Shown: piece after piece, positions 27,968 through 37,040 of the stretch
How positions within the stretch are numbered: the first letter of the stretch is position 1
Layout of the letters: each line of letters starts with the position of its first letter
Assembly: GCF_000429325.1 (NCBI RefSeq)
Contig: NZ_AUBQ01000003.1
Coordinates: forward strand, 372,001-436,000
DNA length: 64,000 bases
Reading direction: 5' to 3'
Source: Fundidesulfovibrio putealis DSM 16056
GTDB lineage: Bacteria > Desulfobacterota > Desulfovibrionia > Desulfovibrionales > Desulfovibrionaceae
The notes under the pieces: model-generated
The model's database searches: none
What the model saw: the letters and a program-made list of their open reading frames with translations, nothing else
Told to the model about the DNA's origin: nothing
Translations under genes and position numbers: made by a program

Positions 27968-28055
27968 GGCTGACTCCGGGCGTTGGGGTGAGGACGGCCC
28001 GAAGAGGTCCGTCCTTCCCACACAATAATTCCTGCCGTGAAGTTTGTCGACTCCC

Positions 28056-29135
28056 TTATTCAGACGTGCTGACGCCCGCCTGGGCGAAGGTGGCCATCTC
28101 GTTGAAGATGGCGGCCGCGCCGCGCAGCAGCACGAGCGCCAGGGCCGCGCCGGTTCCCTCGCCAAGGCGCAGGCCCAGGTCCAGGAGCGGCTTGGCGTTA
28201 AGGGCTCGCATTACGGCCTGATGGCCCGGTTCCGCCGAGGCGTGGCTGAAGAAGCAGCAGTCGGCTGCGGCGGGTGCGATGCGGGTGGCGGCTACGCAGG
28301 CGGCGGTGGAGATGAACCCGTCCACCAGTACGGCCATGCGGTTTGCAGCGCCGCCCAGGATGAGCCCGGCGATGCAGGCGATCTCGTAGCCGCCGAGCGC
28401 CGCCAGCACGTCCAGCGGGTCGCCGGACTCGACGGCGGCCCTGTTCACGTCGAGGCAGGTGGCGATGACGGCGGCCTTGCGGGACACGCCGCCCGCGTCC
28501 AGCCCGGTGCCGGGGCCGGTGACGTCCTGCGGGGAGAGCCCCAGGTAGGCGCAGAACATGGCCGTGGAGGGCGTGGTGTTGGCGATGCCCATGTCGCCGG
28601 TGCCGATGGTGCGGCAGCCGCGCGCGGCGGCATCGCCAGCGAGCCGGACGCCCAGCAGCAGGGCTTCCAGGCACTGCTCGCGGGTCATGGCCGGGCCTTT
28701 GGCCATGTTGGCCGTGCCGGGGGCCACCTTGGCCTGGATCAGCTTGGGGTGCTCGGGATAGGTCCCGCCTGCACTGCCTGCGTCCACCACCAGCAGGTCC
28801 GCCCCGGCCTGCCTGGCCAGCACGTTGATGCCTGCGCCACCGCTTACGAAGTTCAGCACCATCTGCCGGGTGACCTCCTGGGGGAAGAGGCTCACGCCCT
28901 CGGCGGCCACGCCGTGGTCGCCCGCGCAGGTGAAGATCACGGCGGGGTCTGCTGCGGGGGCTTTGCCGCCCTGGATCATGTACAGGCGAAGGGCCAACTC
29001 TTCCAGGCGGCCCAGGCTCCCCTGGGGTTTGGTCAGGCTGTCCAGGTGGGTCTGCCCGGCTGCGGCCAGGGACTGGTCCACGGGGGTGATGCGGGCGAGC
29101 AGGGCCTGGTACCGGGTGTCGAGCGTGGTGGTCAT
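28056..29135 (-). CDS. cobT: Nicotinate-nucleotide--dimethylbenzimidazole phosphoribosyltransferase
   Basis: 359 aa from MTTTLDTRYQALLAR. Signatures: LDSLTKPQGSLGRLEELA, FTCAGDHGVAAEGVSLFP, NFVSGGAGINVLARQ, and catalytic Glu in RLGEGTGAALAL near the C-terminus. It makes alpha-ribazole phosphate for the lower ligand of cobalamin. It is preceded by a cobalamin riboswitch with an intrinsic terminator, so it should be shut down when cobalamin is plentiful. Confidence 0.96.
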   Translation of the reverse strand: MTTTLDTRYQALLARITPVDQSLAAAGQTHLDSLTKPQGSLGRLEELALRLYMIQGGKAPAADPAVIFTCAGDHGVAAEGVSLFPQEVTRQMVLNFVSGGAGINVLARQAGADLLVVDAGSAGGTYPEHPKLIQAKVAPGTANMAKGPAMTREQCLEALLLGVRLAGDAAARGCRTIGTGDMGIANTTPSTAMFCAYLGLSPQDVTGPGTGLDAGGVSRKAAVIATCLDVNRAAVESGDPLDVLAALGGYEIACIAGLILGGAANRMAVLVDGFISTAACVAATRIAPAAADCCFFSHASAEPGHQAVMRALNAKPLLDLGLRLGEGTGAALALVLLRGAAAIFNEMATFAQAGVSTSE

Positions 29136-29184
29136 CGTATGAATCCTCTGTGAAAGAGAGTGGTTGCGTGCGGACGGCGCAAAC

Positions 29185-29222
29185 AAAAAATCCCTTGGCC
29201 CCAGATGATGGGGTCAAGGGAT
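29185..29222 (-). terminator. Riboswitch-linked intrinsic terminator before cobT
   Basis: Minus-strand stem TCCCTTGACCCC with GGGGCCAAGGGA, a 7-nt loop and six Ts directly after. It lies between the cobalamin aptamer and the cobT start and is the expected expression platform. Confidence 0.88.
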
Positions 29223-29225
29223 CGC

Positions 29226-29432
29226 CTTTACCATGGGTTCAATCCGCGAAACGATTCCGGCCATTCGTCTTCAGGCTCGCGAGTCATCCTCCGCCAGCCC
29301 TTCCCATCCCGTGAGGGACAGTGGTTTCGCTGGCTTCGTCTTCGCATACTGCGGCGGGACCGCCACGGATTTGCACCGTGTTCCGTAATGGCCGGATATG
29401 GTCGGGAACGGCTAGCCCGGCAGGACGAGCGT
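29226..29432 (-). promoter_or_regulatory. Cobalamin riboswitch aptamer
   Basis: On the minus strand GGTGCAAATCCGTGGCGGTC then CCGCCGCAGT (29348-29382) matches the cobalamin aptamer core; CCACTGTCCC follows, then the B12-box-like GAGCCTGAAGAC near 29266-29281. Spacing and order agree with the class. It feeds into the terminator at 29185-29222. Aptamer ends are approximate. Confidence 0.9.
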
Positions 29433-29529
29433 GTCAAGGCCGGGTGCAGGCGGCATGGTTTGGCCATGACCCCGGCGACGCAGTCGGGGGGCTGCTCCTG
29501 GAAACAGCCCCCCGTGCATCAAGAACGTG

Positions 29530-30861
29530 TCAGGGGCAGGCTGGGGTCGCGCTGAGCTGGCTCTGTCCGGTGGAGTCCATCACCTGCTGCCAGTAACTGG
29601 TATTCAGGTCCATCTGCTTGCGCCCGAGGGTGACCAGCGGCAGGGGGATGTGCACGGGAATCCCGTGCAGCTGGCTGACCATGAGCCCGGTCTTTCCGGC
29701 CATGCCCGCATGCACGGCCATGGCTCCCAGCATGTTGCAGTGGGCGCGGTCTGCGGCTCCGGCGGGGATGGAGCGGATGATGTAGCTTGGGTCGATGAAT
29801 TTGAGCGTGATGGGCAGACGGTCCGCGAAGTGGCTCTTGATGCTCGAAAGCAGGAGCTTGCTGATGTCGCCCAGGATCTTGTTGCCGGAGGCGTCGGTCA
29901 GGCCGGATTCCGGGAGCAGGTGCTGGCCCGCGCCCTCGGCCACCACGATCACGGCGTGGCCGCGCCGCCTGAGGCGCGCCTCCAACTGGGGCAGGAACCC
30001 GCCGGGGCCTTCCAGGGCGAAGGGCATCTCCGGCACCAGCACGAAGTTCACTTCCTTGATGGCCAGGGCCGCAGCCGCCGCGATGAACCCGGATTCGCGA
30101 CCCATCACCTTGACCAGCCCTATGCCATAGGGCGCACCGAGGGCTTCCACGTGGGCGCAGCGGATGGCCTCGATGGCCTTTTCCACGGCGGTGTCGAAGC
30201 CGAAGGTGCGCGCCACATAGTGGATGTCGTTGTCCACGGTCTTGGGGATGCACACCACGGCGGTGCGCAGGTTTCGTTTGGCAGTCACCTCGTGGATGGC
30301 CTGGGCGGCGCGCAGCGTGCCCACGCCCCCCAGCATGAACAGCACGCCCACGTTCAGGCGCTCCAGGGCGTCCACCACGTCCTCGGGGTTCTGCGGCCCG
30401 CGCGAGGAGCCCAGGATGGTGCCGCCGAACTCGTGGATGTCGGCCACGGCCTGCGTGGTCAACTCCACCACGTCGGGGCTGGATTTGGGGATGAACCCGG
30501 CCAGCCCGTAGCGCACCCCCAGGATGGAGGACACCCTGTAGCCGTGGTGCGCCTCCATGACGATGGAGCGGATCACGTCATTGATGCCGGGGCACAGCCC
30601 CCCGCAGGTCACGATGGCGCACTTGGTCTTGGGGGGGTCGAAATAGATCTGGCAGCGCGCCCCGGCCTGCTCCATGGCCGCCGGGCGGGCGCGCCTGCCG
30701 GATGCGCCGTGCGTGATGTCCACCAGAACTCCCTGGCCGTCGTCCACGAAGAGCGAGTTGGTGCGCGGGTTGGGAATCTTGGCCTGCCCGAGAGTGGGGA
30801 TGCGGGTCTGTTCGGGGGTCAGCTCAGGCCAGGGCTGGCCGGTGCGCTCGCTTTCGTGCAT
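29530..30861 (-). CDS. pfkA: 6-phosphofructokinase, plant/TP0108-like group, with altered GGDG motif
   Basis: 443 aa, longer than E. coli PfkA (320) as expected for this group. CGGLCPGINDVIRSIV, PKTVDNDI (206-213), KVMGRESGFIA and VVAEGAGQ are present. The motif that is normally GGDGT reads GGVGT (178-182): Val replaces the Asp that contacts Mg-nucleotide. PKTVDND (Lys rather than Gly) is typical of this group. It phosphorylates fructose 6-phosphate in glycolysis, but the lost Asp makes phosphoryl donor and activity uncertain. It is divergent from the glycosyltransferase gene 69 bp away. Confidence 0.88.
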   Translation of the reverse strand: MHESERTGQPWPELTPEQTRIPTLGQAKIPNPRTNSLFVDDGQGVLVDITHGASGRRARPAAMEQAGARCQIYFDPPKTKCAIVTCGGLCPGINDVIRSIVMEAHHGYRVSSILGVRYGLAGFIPKSSPDVVELTTQAVADIHEFGGTILGSSRGPQNPEDVVDALERLNVGVLFMLGGVGTLRAAQAIHEVTAKRNLRTAVVCIPKTVDNDIHYVARTFGFDTAVEKAIEAIRCAHVEALGAPYGIGLVKVMGRESGFIAAAAALAIKEVNFVLVPEMPFALEGPGGFLPQLEARLRRRGHAVIVVAEGAGQHLLPESGLTDASGNKILGDISKLLLSSIKSHFADRLPITLKFIDPSYIIRSIPAGAADRAHCNMLGAMAVHAGMAGKTGLMVSQLHGIPVHIPLPLVTLGRKQMDLNTSYWQQVMDSTGQSQLSATPACP

Positions 30862-30930
30862 GATGGGGCCTCGGGTGGGGGATTATCGAGTTCATTGGAT
30901 AAATAGCCTTCGTCAAGGCGGTATGACAAG

Positions 30931-31920
30931 ATGAAAACCCTTTCGGGACGGACCTTCTTTTTCATCCCGCCCGTGCGCCGGGCCGCTGGCGGCGTGGCGG
31001 TGCTGGTGCGCATGGCGCAGTACCTGCGTGAGGCCGGGCACGACGCGCGCCTGGCCCTGCGGGACCGAACCGGGTGGAGGCCGGACTGCACCGGACTGCC
31101 CGAGGACGACTTCTCCGAAGTGGAGCTCACCCCGCAAGACGCGTGGGTGGTCCCCGAGGGCTGGGTGAACGCGCTGACGCCGGGGCTCAAGGCCGGGGCG
31201 CGCTGCCTGTCCTACGTGCAGAACTGGGCGTATCTCTTTTCCGGCCTGCCTCAGGGCGTGGACTGGCGGAGCCTCCCGGTGACGCTGTTTGCGGTGTCTC
31301 GTCCCGTGTCCTGGTTCATCGGGCAAAGCCTGGGGGTGGACGTCCCCATCCTGCGCCCCGGCATCGACACGTCAGTGTTCGCGGCGCCGGAGCAGAAGCC
31401 CGATCGGCTCACCGTGTCCTACATGCCCCGCAAGAACAAGGCCCTGGCCGAGCAGATCAGGGCCGTGATCGCGGCCAGGGGCAACTTCCAGGTGGAGTGG
31501 GTTGAAATAAGCGGCCTGGACCAGGCCGGAGTGGCCGGGGCGCTTGCGCGCAGCCACGCCTTCCTGGCCACGGGCTTTCCCGAGGGCTGCCCGCTGCCGC
31601 CCCTGGAGGCCATGGCCAGCGGAGCCATCCCCGCCGGGTTCGCGGGCCTTGGCGGCTGGGACTACATGCGCCAGGCCGAACCGGGCCGCTACCAGCCGGA
31701 CTGTCCTCTGGACCCGGTCGCCTGGGGCGGCAACGGCTTCTTCGTGCCGGACAACGATGTGATGGGCGCGGCCCAGGCCCTGGAAAAGGCCCTGGCCCTG
31801 CGCGTCTCGGGCGGGGAGCCCCTGCGCGCCGTGCTGGACGCCTGCGCCGCGACAGCTCAGGCCTACGGCCTTTCACCGCAGCGAAAAGCGGTGCTCGATT
31901 TCTGGGAGCGCCTGGGCTAA
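30931..31920 (+). CDS. Glycosyltransferase family 4-like protein
   Basis: 329 aa. The N-terminus has a GGVAVLVRMAQYLREAGHDA motif, the glycine-rich nucleotide-sugar site of GT-B enzymes. The C-terminal donor-binding motif is FPEGCPLPPLEAMASG. The middle RPGIDTSVF is typical of GT4. It would transfer a sugar in the cytoplasm during polysaccharide assembly. The next gene, an O-antigen polymerase-like protein, starts 12 nt later, so both are one unit. Confidence 0.85.
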   Translation: MKTLSGRTFFFIPPVRRAAGGVAVLVRMAQYLREAGHDARLALRDRTGWRPDCTGLPEDDFSEVELTPQDAWVVPEGWVNALTPGLKAGARCLSYVQNWAYLFSGLPQGVDWRSLPVTLFAVSRPVSWFIGQSLGVDVPILRPGIDTSVFAAPEQKPDRLTVSYMPRKNKALAEQIRAVIAARGNFQVEWVEISGLDQAGVAGALARSHAFLATGFPEGCPLPPLEAMASGAIPAGFAGLGGWDYMRQAEPGRYQPDCPLDPVAWGGNGFFVPDNDVMGAAQALEKALALRVSGGEPLRAVLDACAATAQAYGLSPQRKAVLDFWERLG

Positions 31921-31932
31921 AAGCCCTCCTGC

Positions 31933-33930
31933 ATGACCACCGCGCGCGCAGCATTCGCCTCCAAACTTCTGTTCCTGGCAGTCAACGCCTTGTTCTCCGG
32001 CCTTTTGTGCTGGGAGATGGGCGGGCGTTCCAAAATGTTCGTGCTGGCCTTCCCCCTGGGCTGCGCCCTGTGCCTGTGGCGGCGGGGCATGATCCAACAC
32101 CTGCTGGCCGCGCTTGGCGCTGGGCTCATGTTCTTCGGGTTCCAGTCCTATTCGGCTCAGGCCCAGGTGCTGCACTATCTGGTCAGTGTTTGCGCGCTTA
32201 TGCTGCTGGCCGCGTCCGGGCCGGGGCTGCGCACGCGATCCTACGGCCCGCTGCGGCTGTGGTTCATGGGCTTCGTGGGTGTGATGGCGGCTGGCCTGCC
32301 GCTTCTGCCTCTTGGCGAGTACGCCCAGGCGTTTCGCGAACTTGGACCGCTGGGATTTGTCCGCATGGCGGGGTATTCCGTGGCCTCCAGTTCCTTCTAC
32401 GCCCTGGCCGCCCTGGACAGGCTGGCGCTGTACGCCCTGTTCGCCTGGGAGCTCTCGCGACTGCGGCATGACGGGGCCGACAACGGGCCGTCCTCCCTGC
32501 TGCGCGGCGTGGCAGCGTCCCTGCCCGCCGCCCTGGTCTTCGGGCTGGCAGAGTACTTCCTGGCCAGGGGCAAGGCCTACGCCATGAGCGACAGGCTCAC
32601 CTCGCTGTTTCTAAACCCTGGCTGGTTCGCGGAATACGTGTGCGTGGGCCTGCCCTTCCTGCTGCTTTTCGGGCGCAGGCGCGGGCGCTGGTTCTTCTTT
32701 GCCGTGCTGGCCCTGTCGCTTGCGGCCATGGTCTTCACCATGGCGCGGGCGGCCTGGCTCTTGTCCGCCTTGCTGGCCGTATCCTGCGTGGTGGCGGGGC
32801 TGGCCCGGTTCGACCTCTTCGCCCTGGATTACCGGCGCATGGCCAAGGGCGCTGCCCTGGGCGGCGCGGCGGTGGCCGTGCTGGGCCTCGGGGTGTACGG
32901 CGTGCTCTCGGCCACGCGCATTTCGCTTCTGAACTTCCCCCTGGCCACCATGATTGCCCAGCGCCTGGAGCGCTTCTCCGAGACGCCGCGCCCCACCGTG
33001 TTCAAGAGCGGCGTGCTGGTGGGCCTGGAGTCGCCGGTGTCCGGCATGGGCTACGAGACCTACGCCTGGCACTATCCGGCCCTGATGGCCGTCCCGGCCA
33101 GCGGGCTTAAGCAGGGAATTCCTGCCGACGCCGAGGTCTTCGAGGCCACCCACAACCTGTTCATCCAGATTTTCGCTGGCGGCGGCGCGCTGGGGCTGGC
33201 GGCGTGGCTCCTGCTGGCCGGGCGCTCGGCGCAGCTGGCGCTCAGGCGGCATCGGCGGCGGGCCGAAGCCATGAGCCTCGCGGTGCTCTTGTCGCTTGGG
33301 GCCTTTCACGTGTTCGGGCTGTTCCAGGAGATGATCTACATCCCGGCGGTGTGGCTTCTGTTCTTTGCGGTGGCGGCCTGGTGCCTGCGCCAGGAGGACG
33401 AGATCGGCGGCTGGGTCGCGGACTTCACGCAGAACCGGGCCGCGCGGGTAGTTGCCCTGGCCGTGCTGGCGGCGCTGTGCATCAACCTGGGCAACGCCGG
33501 GTTCGCCGCTACGGCCAGACGGCTGGGGCAGGATGTTTGGCCGCCTGAGGGCGCGCGCCAGCTCCAGGGATTTTCCGGGCCTGAGGCAGTGGACGGGCGG
33601 CTGGTGCTGTGGAGCTGCGGCGCGTCGTCTTTCAGGCTGGAAGGACAGGGGCCGTGGCGTTTCGAGCTGGGGATCACCCACCCCGACCTCTCCGCGAAAC
33701 CGGTGCGCGTGGCGTTTTCACGGGACGGGCGCGTACTGGCCGAGGCAACGTTCGGCTCCGCAACGGCCCGCACCGGCGCGCTGACTATCCGTGCGGATGA
33801 GGCGCGTCCCGGAGACCGCGTGTATCTGTGCGTGTCGCGCCTGTATTATCCCATCGTGTCCGGCATCAAGGACCACCGCGCCCTCGGGGCCTGGGTGGCC
33901 GGGCCTGGGCTCGGCCTGGGGCAAGAGTGA
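31933..33930 (+). CDS. O-antigen ligase/polymerase-like membrane protein
   Basis: 665 aa with roughly a dozen hydrophobic segments. GLESPVSGMGYETYAWHYPA in a large periplasmic loop, followed by ATHNLFIQIFAGGGALGLAAW, fits the WaaL/Wzy O-antigen ligase-like family, where a conserved HN/HS lies in the late loop. The last ~110 residues, after the final membrane segment, form a soluble beta-rich domain outside the membrane. Predicted role: joining or polymerising lipid-linked glycans at the periplasmic face. RBS is weak, suggesting coupling with the GT gene. Confidence 0.8.
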   Translation: MTTARAAFASKLLFLAVNALFSGLLCWEMGGRSKMFVLAFPLGCALCLWRRGMIQHLLAALGAGLMFFGFQSYSAQAQVLHYLVSVCALMLLAASGPGLRTRSYGPLRLWFMGFVGVMAAGLPLLPLGEYAQAFRELGPLGFVRMAGYSVASSSFYALAALDRLALYALFAWELSRLRHDGADNGPSSLLRGVAASLPAALVFGLAEYFLARGKAYAMSDRLTSLFLNPGWFAEYVCVGLPFLLLFGRRRGRWFFFAVLALSLAAMVFTMARAAWLLSALLAVSCVVAGLARFDLFALDYRRMAKGAALGGAAVAVLGLGVYGVLSATRISLLNFPLATMIAQRLERFSETPRPTVFKSGVLVGLESPVSGMGYETYAWHYPALMAVPASGLKQGIPADAEVFEATHNLFIQIFAGGGALGLAAWLLLAGRSAQLALRRHRRRAEAMSLAVLLSLGAFHVFGLFQEMIYIPAVWLLFFAVAAWCLRQEDEIGGWVADFTQNRAARVVALAVLAALCINLGNAGFAATARRLGQDVWPPEGARQLQGFSGPEAVDGRLVLWSCGASSFRLEGQGPWRFELGITHPDLSAKPVRVAFSRDGRVLAEATFGSATARTGALTIRADEARPGDRVYLCVSRLYYPIVSGIKDHRALGAWVAGPGLGLGQE

Positions 33931-33969
33931 CGGGGCGGAGCATCGGGAAGGCGGGGGCGGGCAAGGCGA

Positions 33970-34440
33970 TCAGCGTCTGACCAGGGCCTGGGCGTTTCGC
34001 TCGAACACGCGCAGCACGTTGATAAGGCGCAGACCCAGATCCTTGATGCGGGCGTTCTTGCTGCCTGCGGCGAGGTCTTCCAGGACCTTCAGGTCGTCGT
34101 CCACGTAACGGCTGACGTAGGCCACGGTCTCGGCCAGCGTGCGTTGCAGCAGGGCCTGGTCCTCGGGCTGGCGCATCTGGGCGGCAACGCCTGCCAGCTG
34201 GGCCAGGGCGTGGCTGCGTACGGCGTAGGTCACGGCGGTGGCCGCGTAATAGTTGCAGGCGTTTTTTTCCCAGGAGGAGTCCACCTCGGCGGAAAGACGG
34301 GCTGCCTGTGCGGCCAGGTCCTCGAAATTACGCTGGGATGCCTGGAAATGCTTGGACTCGCACCGGACCTGCCCGGCGAAGGCCAGCACCAGTGCGCAGG
34401 CGACCAGGGTGGAGAGCCGCAGTGGGCTGTGGGCTAGCAT
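33970..34440 (-). CDS. Secreted helical protein of unknown function
   Basis: 156 aa. Signal peptide RLSTLVACALVLAFAGQVRC, possibly with cleavage before Glu. The mature part is predicted helical, rich in Ala, Leu and Glu, with two Cys overall (one near the cleavage site, one in KNACNYYAATAV). No family is recognised. It is convergent with the O-antigen polymerase-like gene and divergent from the deacetylase. Confidence 0.7.
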   Translation of the reverse strand: MLAHSPLRLSTLVACALVLAFAGQVRCESKHFQASQRNFEDLAAQAARLSAEVDSSWEKNACNYYAATAVTYAVRSHALAQLAGVAAQMRQPEDQALLQRTLAETVAYVSRYVDDDLKVLEDLAAGSKNARIKDLGLRLINVLRVFERNAQALVRR

Positions 34441-34655
34441 GACGACCTCCGCGACTGCGCGTAAGCTCGCTCATGAGACGCGTCAGGGACGTTCATGAGG
34501 CAACATTCCGGAAATATGGGGATTGTTTGAAAAAGCGGACTCCCCTTGCACGGGCGCGACACTAGCAGCTTCCTTGGCGGGGTCAAGGAGTCGCAGTTAC
34601 GCTTTTTGCCCATTCGCGGGCAAGAATCGTTACTGGACCGTCGGGCGGGTTTACG

Positions 34656-34684
34656 GTTTGATTTTCGGGGGGCTTTCCTATAAT
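34656..34684 (+). promoter_or_regulatory. Sigma-70-type promoter of the deacetylase operon
   Basis: Perfect -10 TATAAT at 34679-34684, with GTTTGA 17 nt upstream as a partial -35. It leaves a leader of about 140 nt before the deacetylase start. Apart from this the 34441-34833 gap holds no gene I can support. Confidence 0.55.
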
Positions 34685-34833
34685 GGAGCGCTTCCAGCCT
34701 GTCCCATGGGCCGGAAGAATCCCCAAATTTCATGTTTTGCTTGGCCCGGTCCTTGCTTTGCTGAGTCGCCGCCCGCTGCTAGGTCATTTTTTCAGGCGCG
34801 GGACCGACTATGTTGTCTGAGGAGTCCGTCCGC

Positions 34834-35877
34834 ATGAATCGTCGCCGTTTCCTTTCCATGCTGCCCGTGCTTGCCGCGTCCGCATCGCTTCCGATGGCCG
34901 TATGGGCTGCCGAGAAACCTCTGCCGCTCGGCATGGTGACCTTCACCTTCGACGACGGACTCGTCAGCAACTACAACTACGCGTTGCCCATCTTCAAGCG
35001 CCGGGGCCAGGTTGCCACGGCGGGAATCGTGGCCAGCCGCGTCACTTCCGGCAACAACGACTACATGAACGTGGACCAGGTGCGCGAACTGGAGCAGAGC
35101 GGCTGGGAGATAGCCTCCCACAGCCTGACCCATTCGCGGCCCGTGCAGATCCCCAAAACCTACGAGCAGGAGCCGGTGGTCGGCTGGCACGTGGACGAGA
35201 AGGATCCCTCCCACTTCCAGACCCAGTACGAGTACGAGCGCATCGCCGGACTCTACCAGGACGGCAAGCCCCTCAAGGAAGTCTTCAGCCTCGCGGAGCT
35301 TGCCGCCACGCCCGGTTCCTACTGGCTGGACCGGTGCATCGCCGAACTGCATGCGCGTCCGTTTCGCGGCGGCGACCCGGCCGAGATCGGCATCCGGGCC
35401 GGGTCCTACCAGCGCGAGTTGGAGGAATCCAAGCGCATCCTCGTGGAGCTCGGCTACAATGTGGACACCTACATCGCCCCCCACAATTACTGGACCGACG
35501 ATGTCGAGGTGATCAGCAAGCGCTACTACGCGCGCGCCTGCACCGGGCGCGACTCCGACAACAGGCCCGGCAGCTTCGATCCCTACGCAGTCAAGCGGTT
35601 CATGGCCCACAGCAAGGATACCCCCCAGTCCTACATGCGCATCATCAAGGACCACTGCCTGGAACACGGTGGCTGGGTGGTGTTCTGTTTCCACGGTGTG
35701 GGTGACAATACCGGCTGGGAGCCCTATTCCGCCGAGGGAATGGACGCTGTGCTCGGCTGGGTGGTCGAGCAGAAGATACCCGTCGTGACCATTCGGGACG
35801 GCGCGAAAATCATGGCCGAGCTCAAGAAAAATCAAAACGTTCCGCAGACCAAATCGCTCGTTAGGAAAGGTTCGTAG
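34834..35877 (+). CDS. Polysaccharide deacetylase family protein
   Basis: 347 aa from MNRRRFLSMLPVLAAS, chosen because GAGGAG lies 9 nt upstream and the start gives a signal with a twin-arginine-like RRRF. The NodB homology domain begins with MVTFTFDDGLVSN (the Asp-Asp metal/catalytic pair). SHSLTHS carries the metal-binding His residues, and HGVGDNTG is a late motif. It removes N- or O-acetyl groups from a polysaccharide in the periplasm. It precedes the GT-B-like gene by 2 nt. Confidence 0.88.
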   Translation: MNRRRFLSMLPVLAASASLPMAVWAAEKPLPLGMVTFTFDDGLVSNYNYALPIFKRRGQVATAGIVASRVTSGNNDYMNVDQVRELEQSGWEIASHSLTHSRPVQIPKTYEQEPVVGWHVDEKDPSHFQTQYEYERIAGLYQDGKPLKEVFSLAELAATPGSYWLDRCIAELHARPFRGGDPAEIGIRAGSYQRELEESKRILVELGYNVDTYIAPHNYWTDDVEVISKRYYARACTGRDSDNRPGSFDPYAVKRFMAHSKDTPQSYMRIIKDHCLEHGGWVVFCFHGVGDNTGWEPYSAEGMDAVLGWVVEQKIPVVTIRDGAKIMAELKKNQNVPQTKSLVRKGS

Positions 35878-35879
35878 AC

Positions 35880-37040
35880 ATGCGCAAGCTTAAGATCGTG
35901 GTTGGTGGGTACGCCGTAAGCTTCCCTCTGGGGGGCCAGATCTGGATGATCATGCACTACATGGAAGGGCTCAAGCGCCAGGGGCATGATGTAATCTTCG
36001 TGGAAGACACGGCCGACTGGGCGCTGCCGTTCGACCCCAACAAGGGGTTCGCCTCAGCCGATTCGAGCCACGGTCGCGCGGTGCTGGACGACGCCTTCAA
36101 GAGCATCGGCCTCTCCGGACGCTGGGCCTACAACACCATCTTCGAGAACAAGCTCTACGGCATGGAGCGCGCCGACCTGGACCGCTTCTGCGAAAGCGCG
36201 GACCTCTTCCTGAACGTGTCGGGCGTCATCCCGCTGCGCGAAAGCTACATGAAGGCCAAGGTCCGGGCCATCATCGACACCGACCCCATCTTCACCCAGT
36301 CCAAGATCGCAACCGACGAGTGGACCCGCGACTACTTCCTGCAGCACGACGCGTTCTTCACCTGGGGGCACAACATTCCCACCGGGTCCACGGGCGTGGC
36401 CCTCTCCGGCATCGAATACACGCCCACCCGCGTGCCCATCGTCCTGGACATGTGGCCCAACGTGGAAGGCTCCGGCTCCGGCTTCACCACCATCGGCAAC
36501 TGGGACGCTCAGGGGCGCGACATCGTCCACGAGGGCAAGAAGCTCTCCTGGCGCAAGTCCGAGAAGTACGAGCAGATCATCGACCTGCCCGAGAAGCTCC
36601 CCGGCGTCACCCTGGACCTCACCATGAGCGGCATGAAGGAAGACGCGCAGCGCTTCGCCGCCCACGGCTGGAAGGTGAAGAACGCCCTGGAGCTCTCCAA
36701 GGACATCTGGGGCTACCACGACTACATCCTGAACTCCACGTCCGAGTTCACCGTGGCCAAGGAACAGAACATCCAGCTGAAATCCGGCTGGTTCTCGGAC
36801 CGTTCCGCCAGCTACCTGGCCTCGGGCCGCCCCGTCATCGTGGAGGACACGGGCTTTGGCACCTACCTGCCCGTGGGAGAGGGGCTGGTCACCTTCGACG
36901 GCGTGGACAACGCCAAGGCCGCCATCGAGACGGTGCTTTCCGACTACCCTAAACACCGCAAGGCCGCCCGGAAAATCGCCGAGGAGTTCTTCGACGCCGA
37001 CAAGGTGCTCACCGGCATTCTGAAGACCTGCGGATTTTAG
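35880..37040 (+). CDS. GT-B-like glycosyltransferase family protein
   Basis: 386 aa, no signal peptide. The N-terminal GGYAVSFPLGGQIWMIMHYM and the C-terminal SGRPVIVEDTGFGTYLPVGE with EGLVTFDGVDNAKAAIE resemble the acceptor and donor halves of GT-B enzymes. FAVSRPVS-type or E-x7-E motifs are not obvious, so the activity is inferred from overall pattern. It is the second gene of the deacetylase operon and presumably acts on the same glycan. Confidence 0.7.
   Translation: MRKLKIVVGGYAVSFPLGGQIWMIMHYMEGLKRQGHDVIFVEDTADWALPFDPNKGFASADSSHGRAVLDDAFKSIGLSGRWAYNTIFENKLYGMERADLDRFCESADLFLNVSGVIPLRESYMKAKVRAIIDTDPIFTQSKIATDEWTRDYFLQHDAFFTWGHNIPTGSTGVALSGIEYTPTRVPIVLDMWPNVEGSGSGFTTIGNWDAQGRDIVHEGKKLSWRKSEKYEQIIDLPEKLPGVTLDLTMSGMKEDAQRFAAHGWKVKNALELSKDIWGYHDYILNSTSEFTVAKEQNIQLKSGWFSDRSASYLASGRPVIVEDTGFGTYLPVGEGLVTFDGVDNAKAAIETVLSDYPKHRKAARKIAEEFFDADKVLTGILKTCGF

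Noticed and set aside
29228-29250. GGGTTCAATCC as a tRNA T-loop
   Set aside because: No acceptor or anticodon arm around it; it lies inside the cobalamin riboswitch region.
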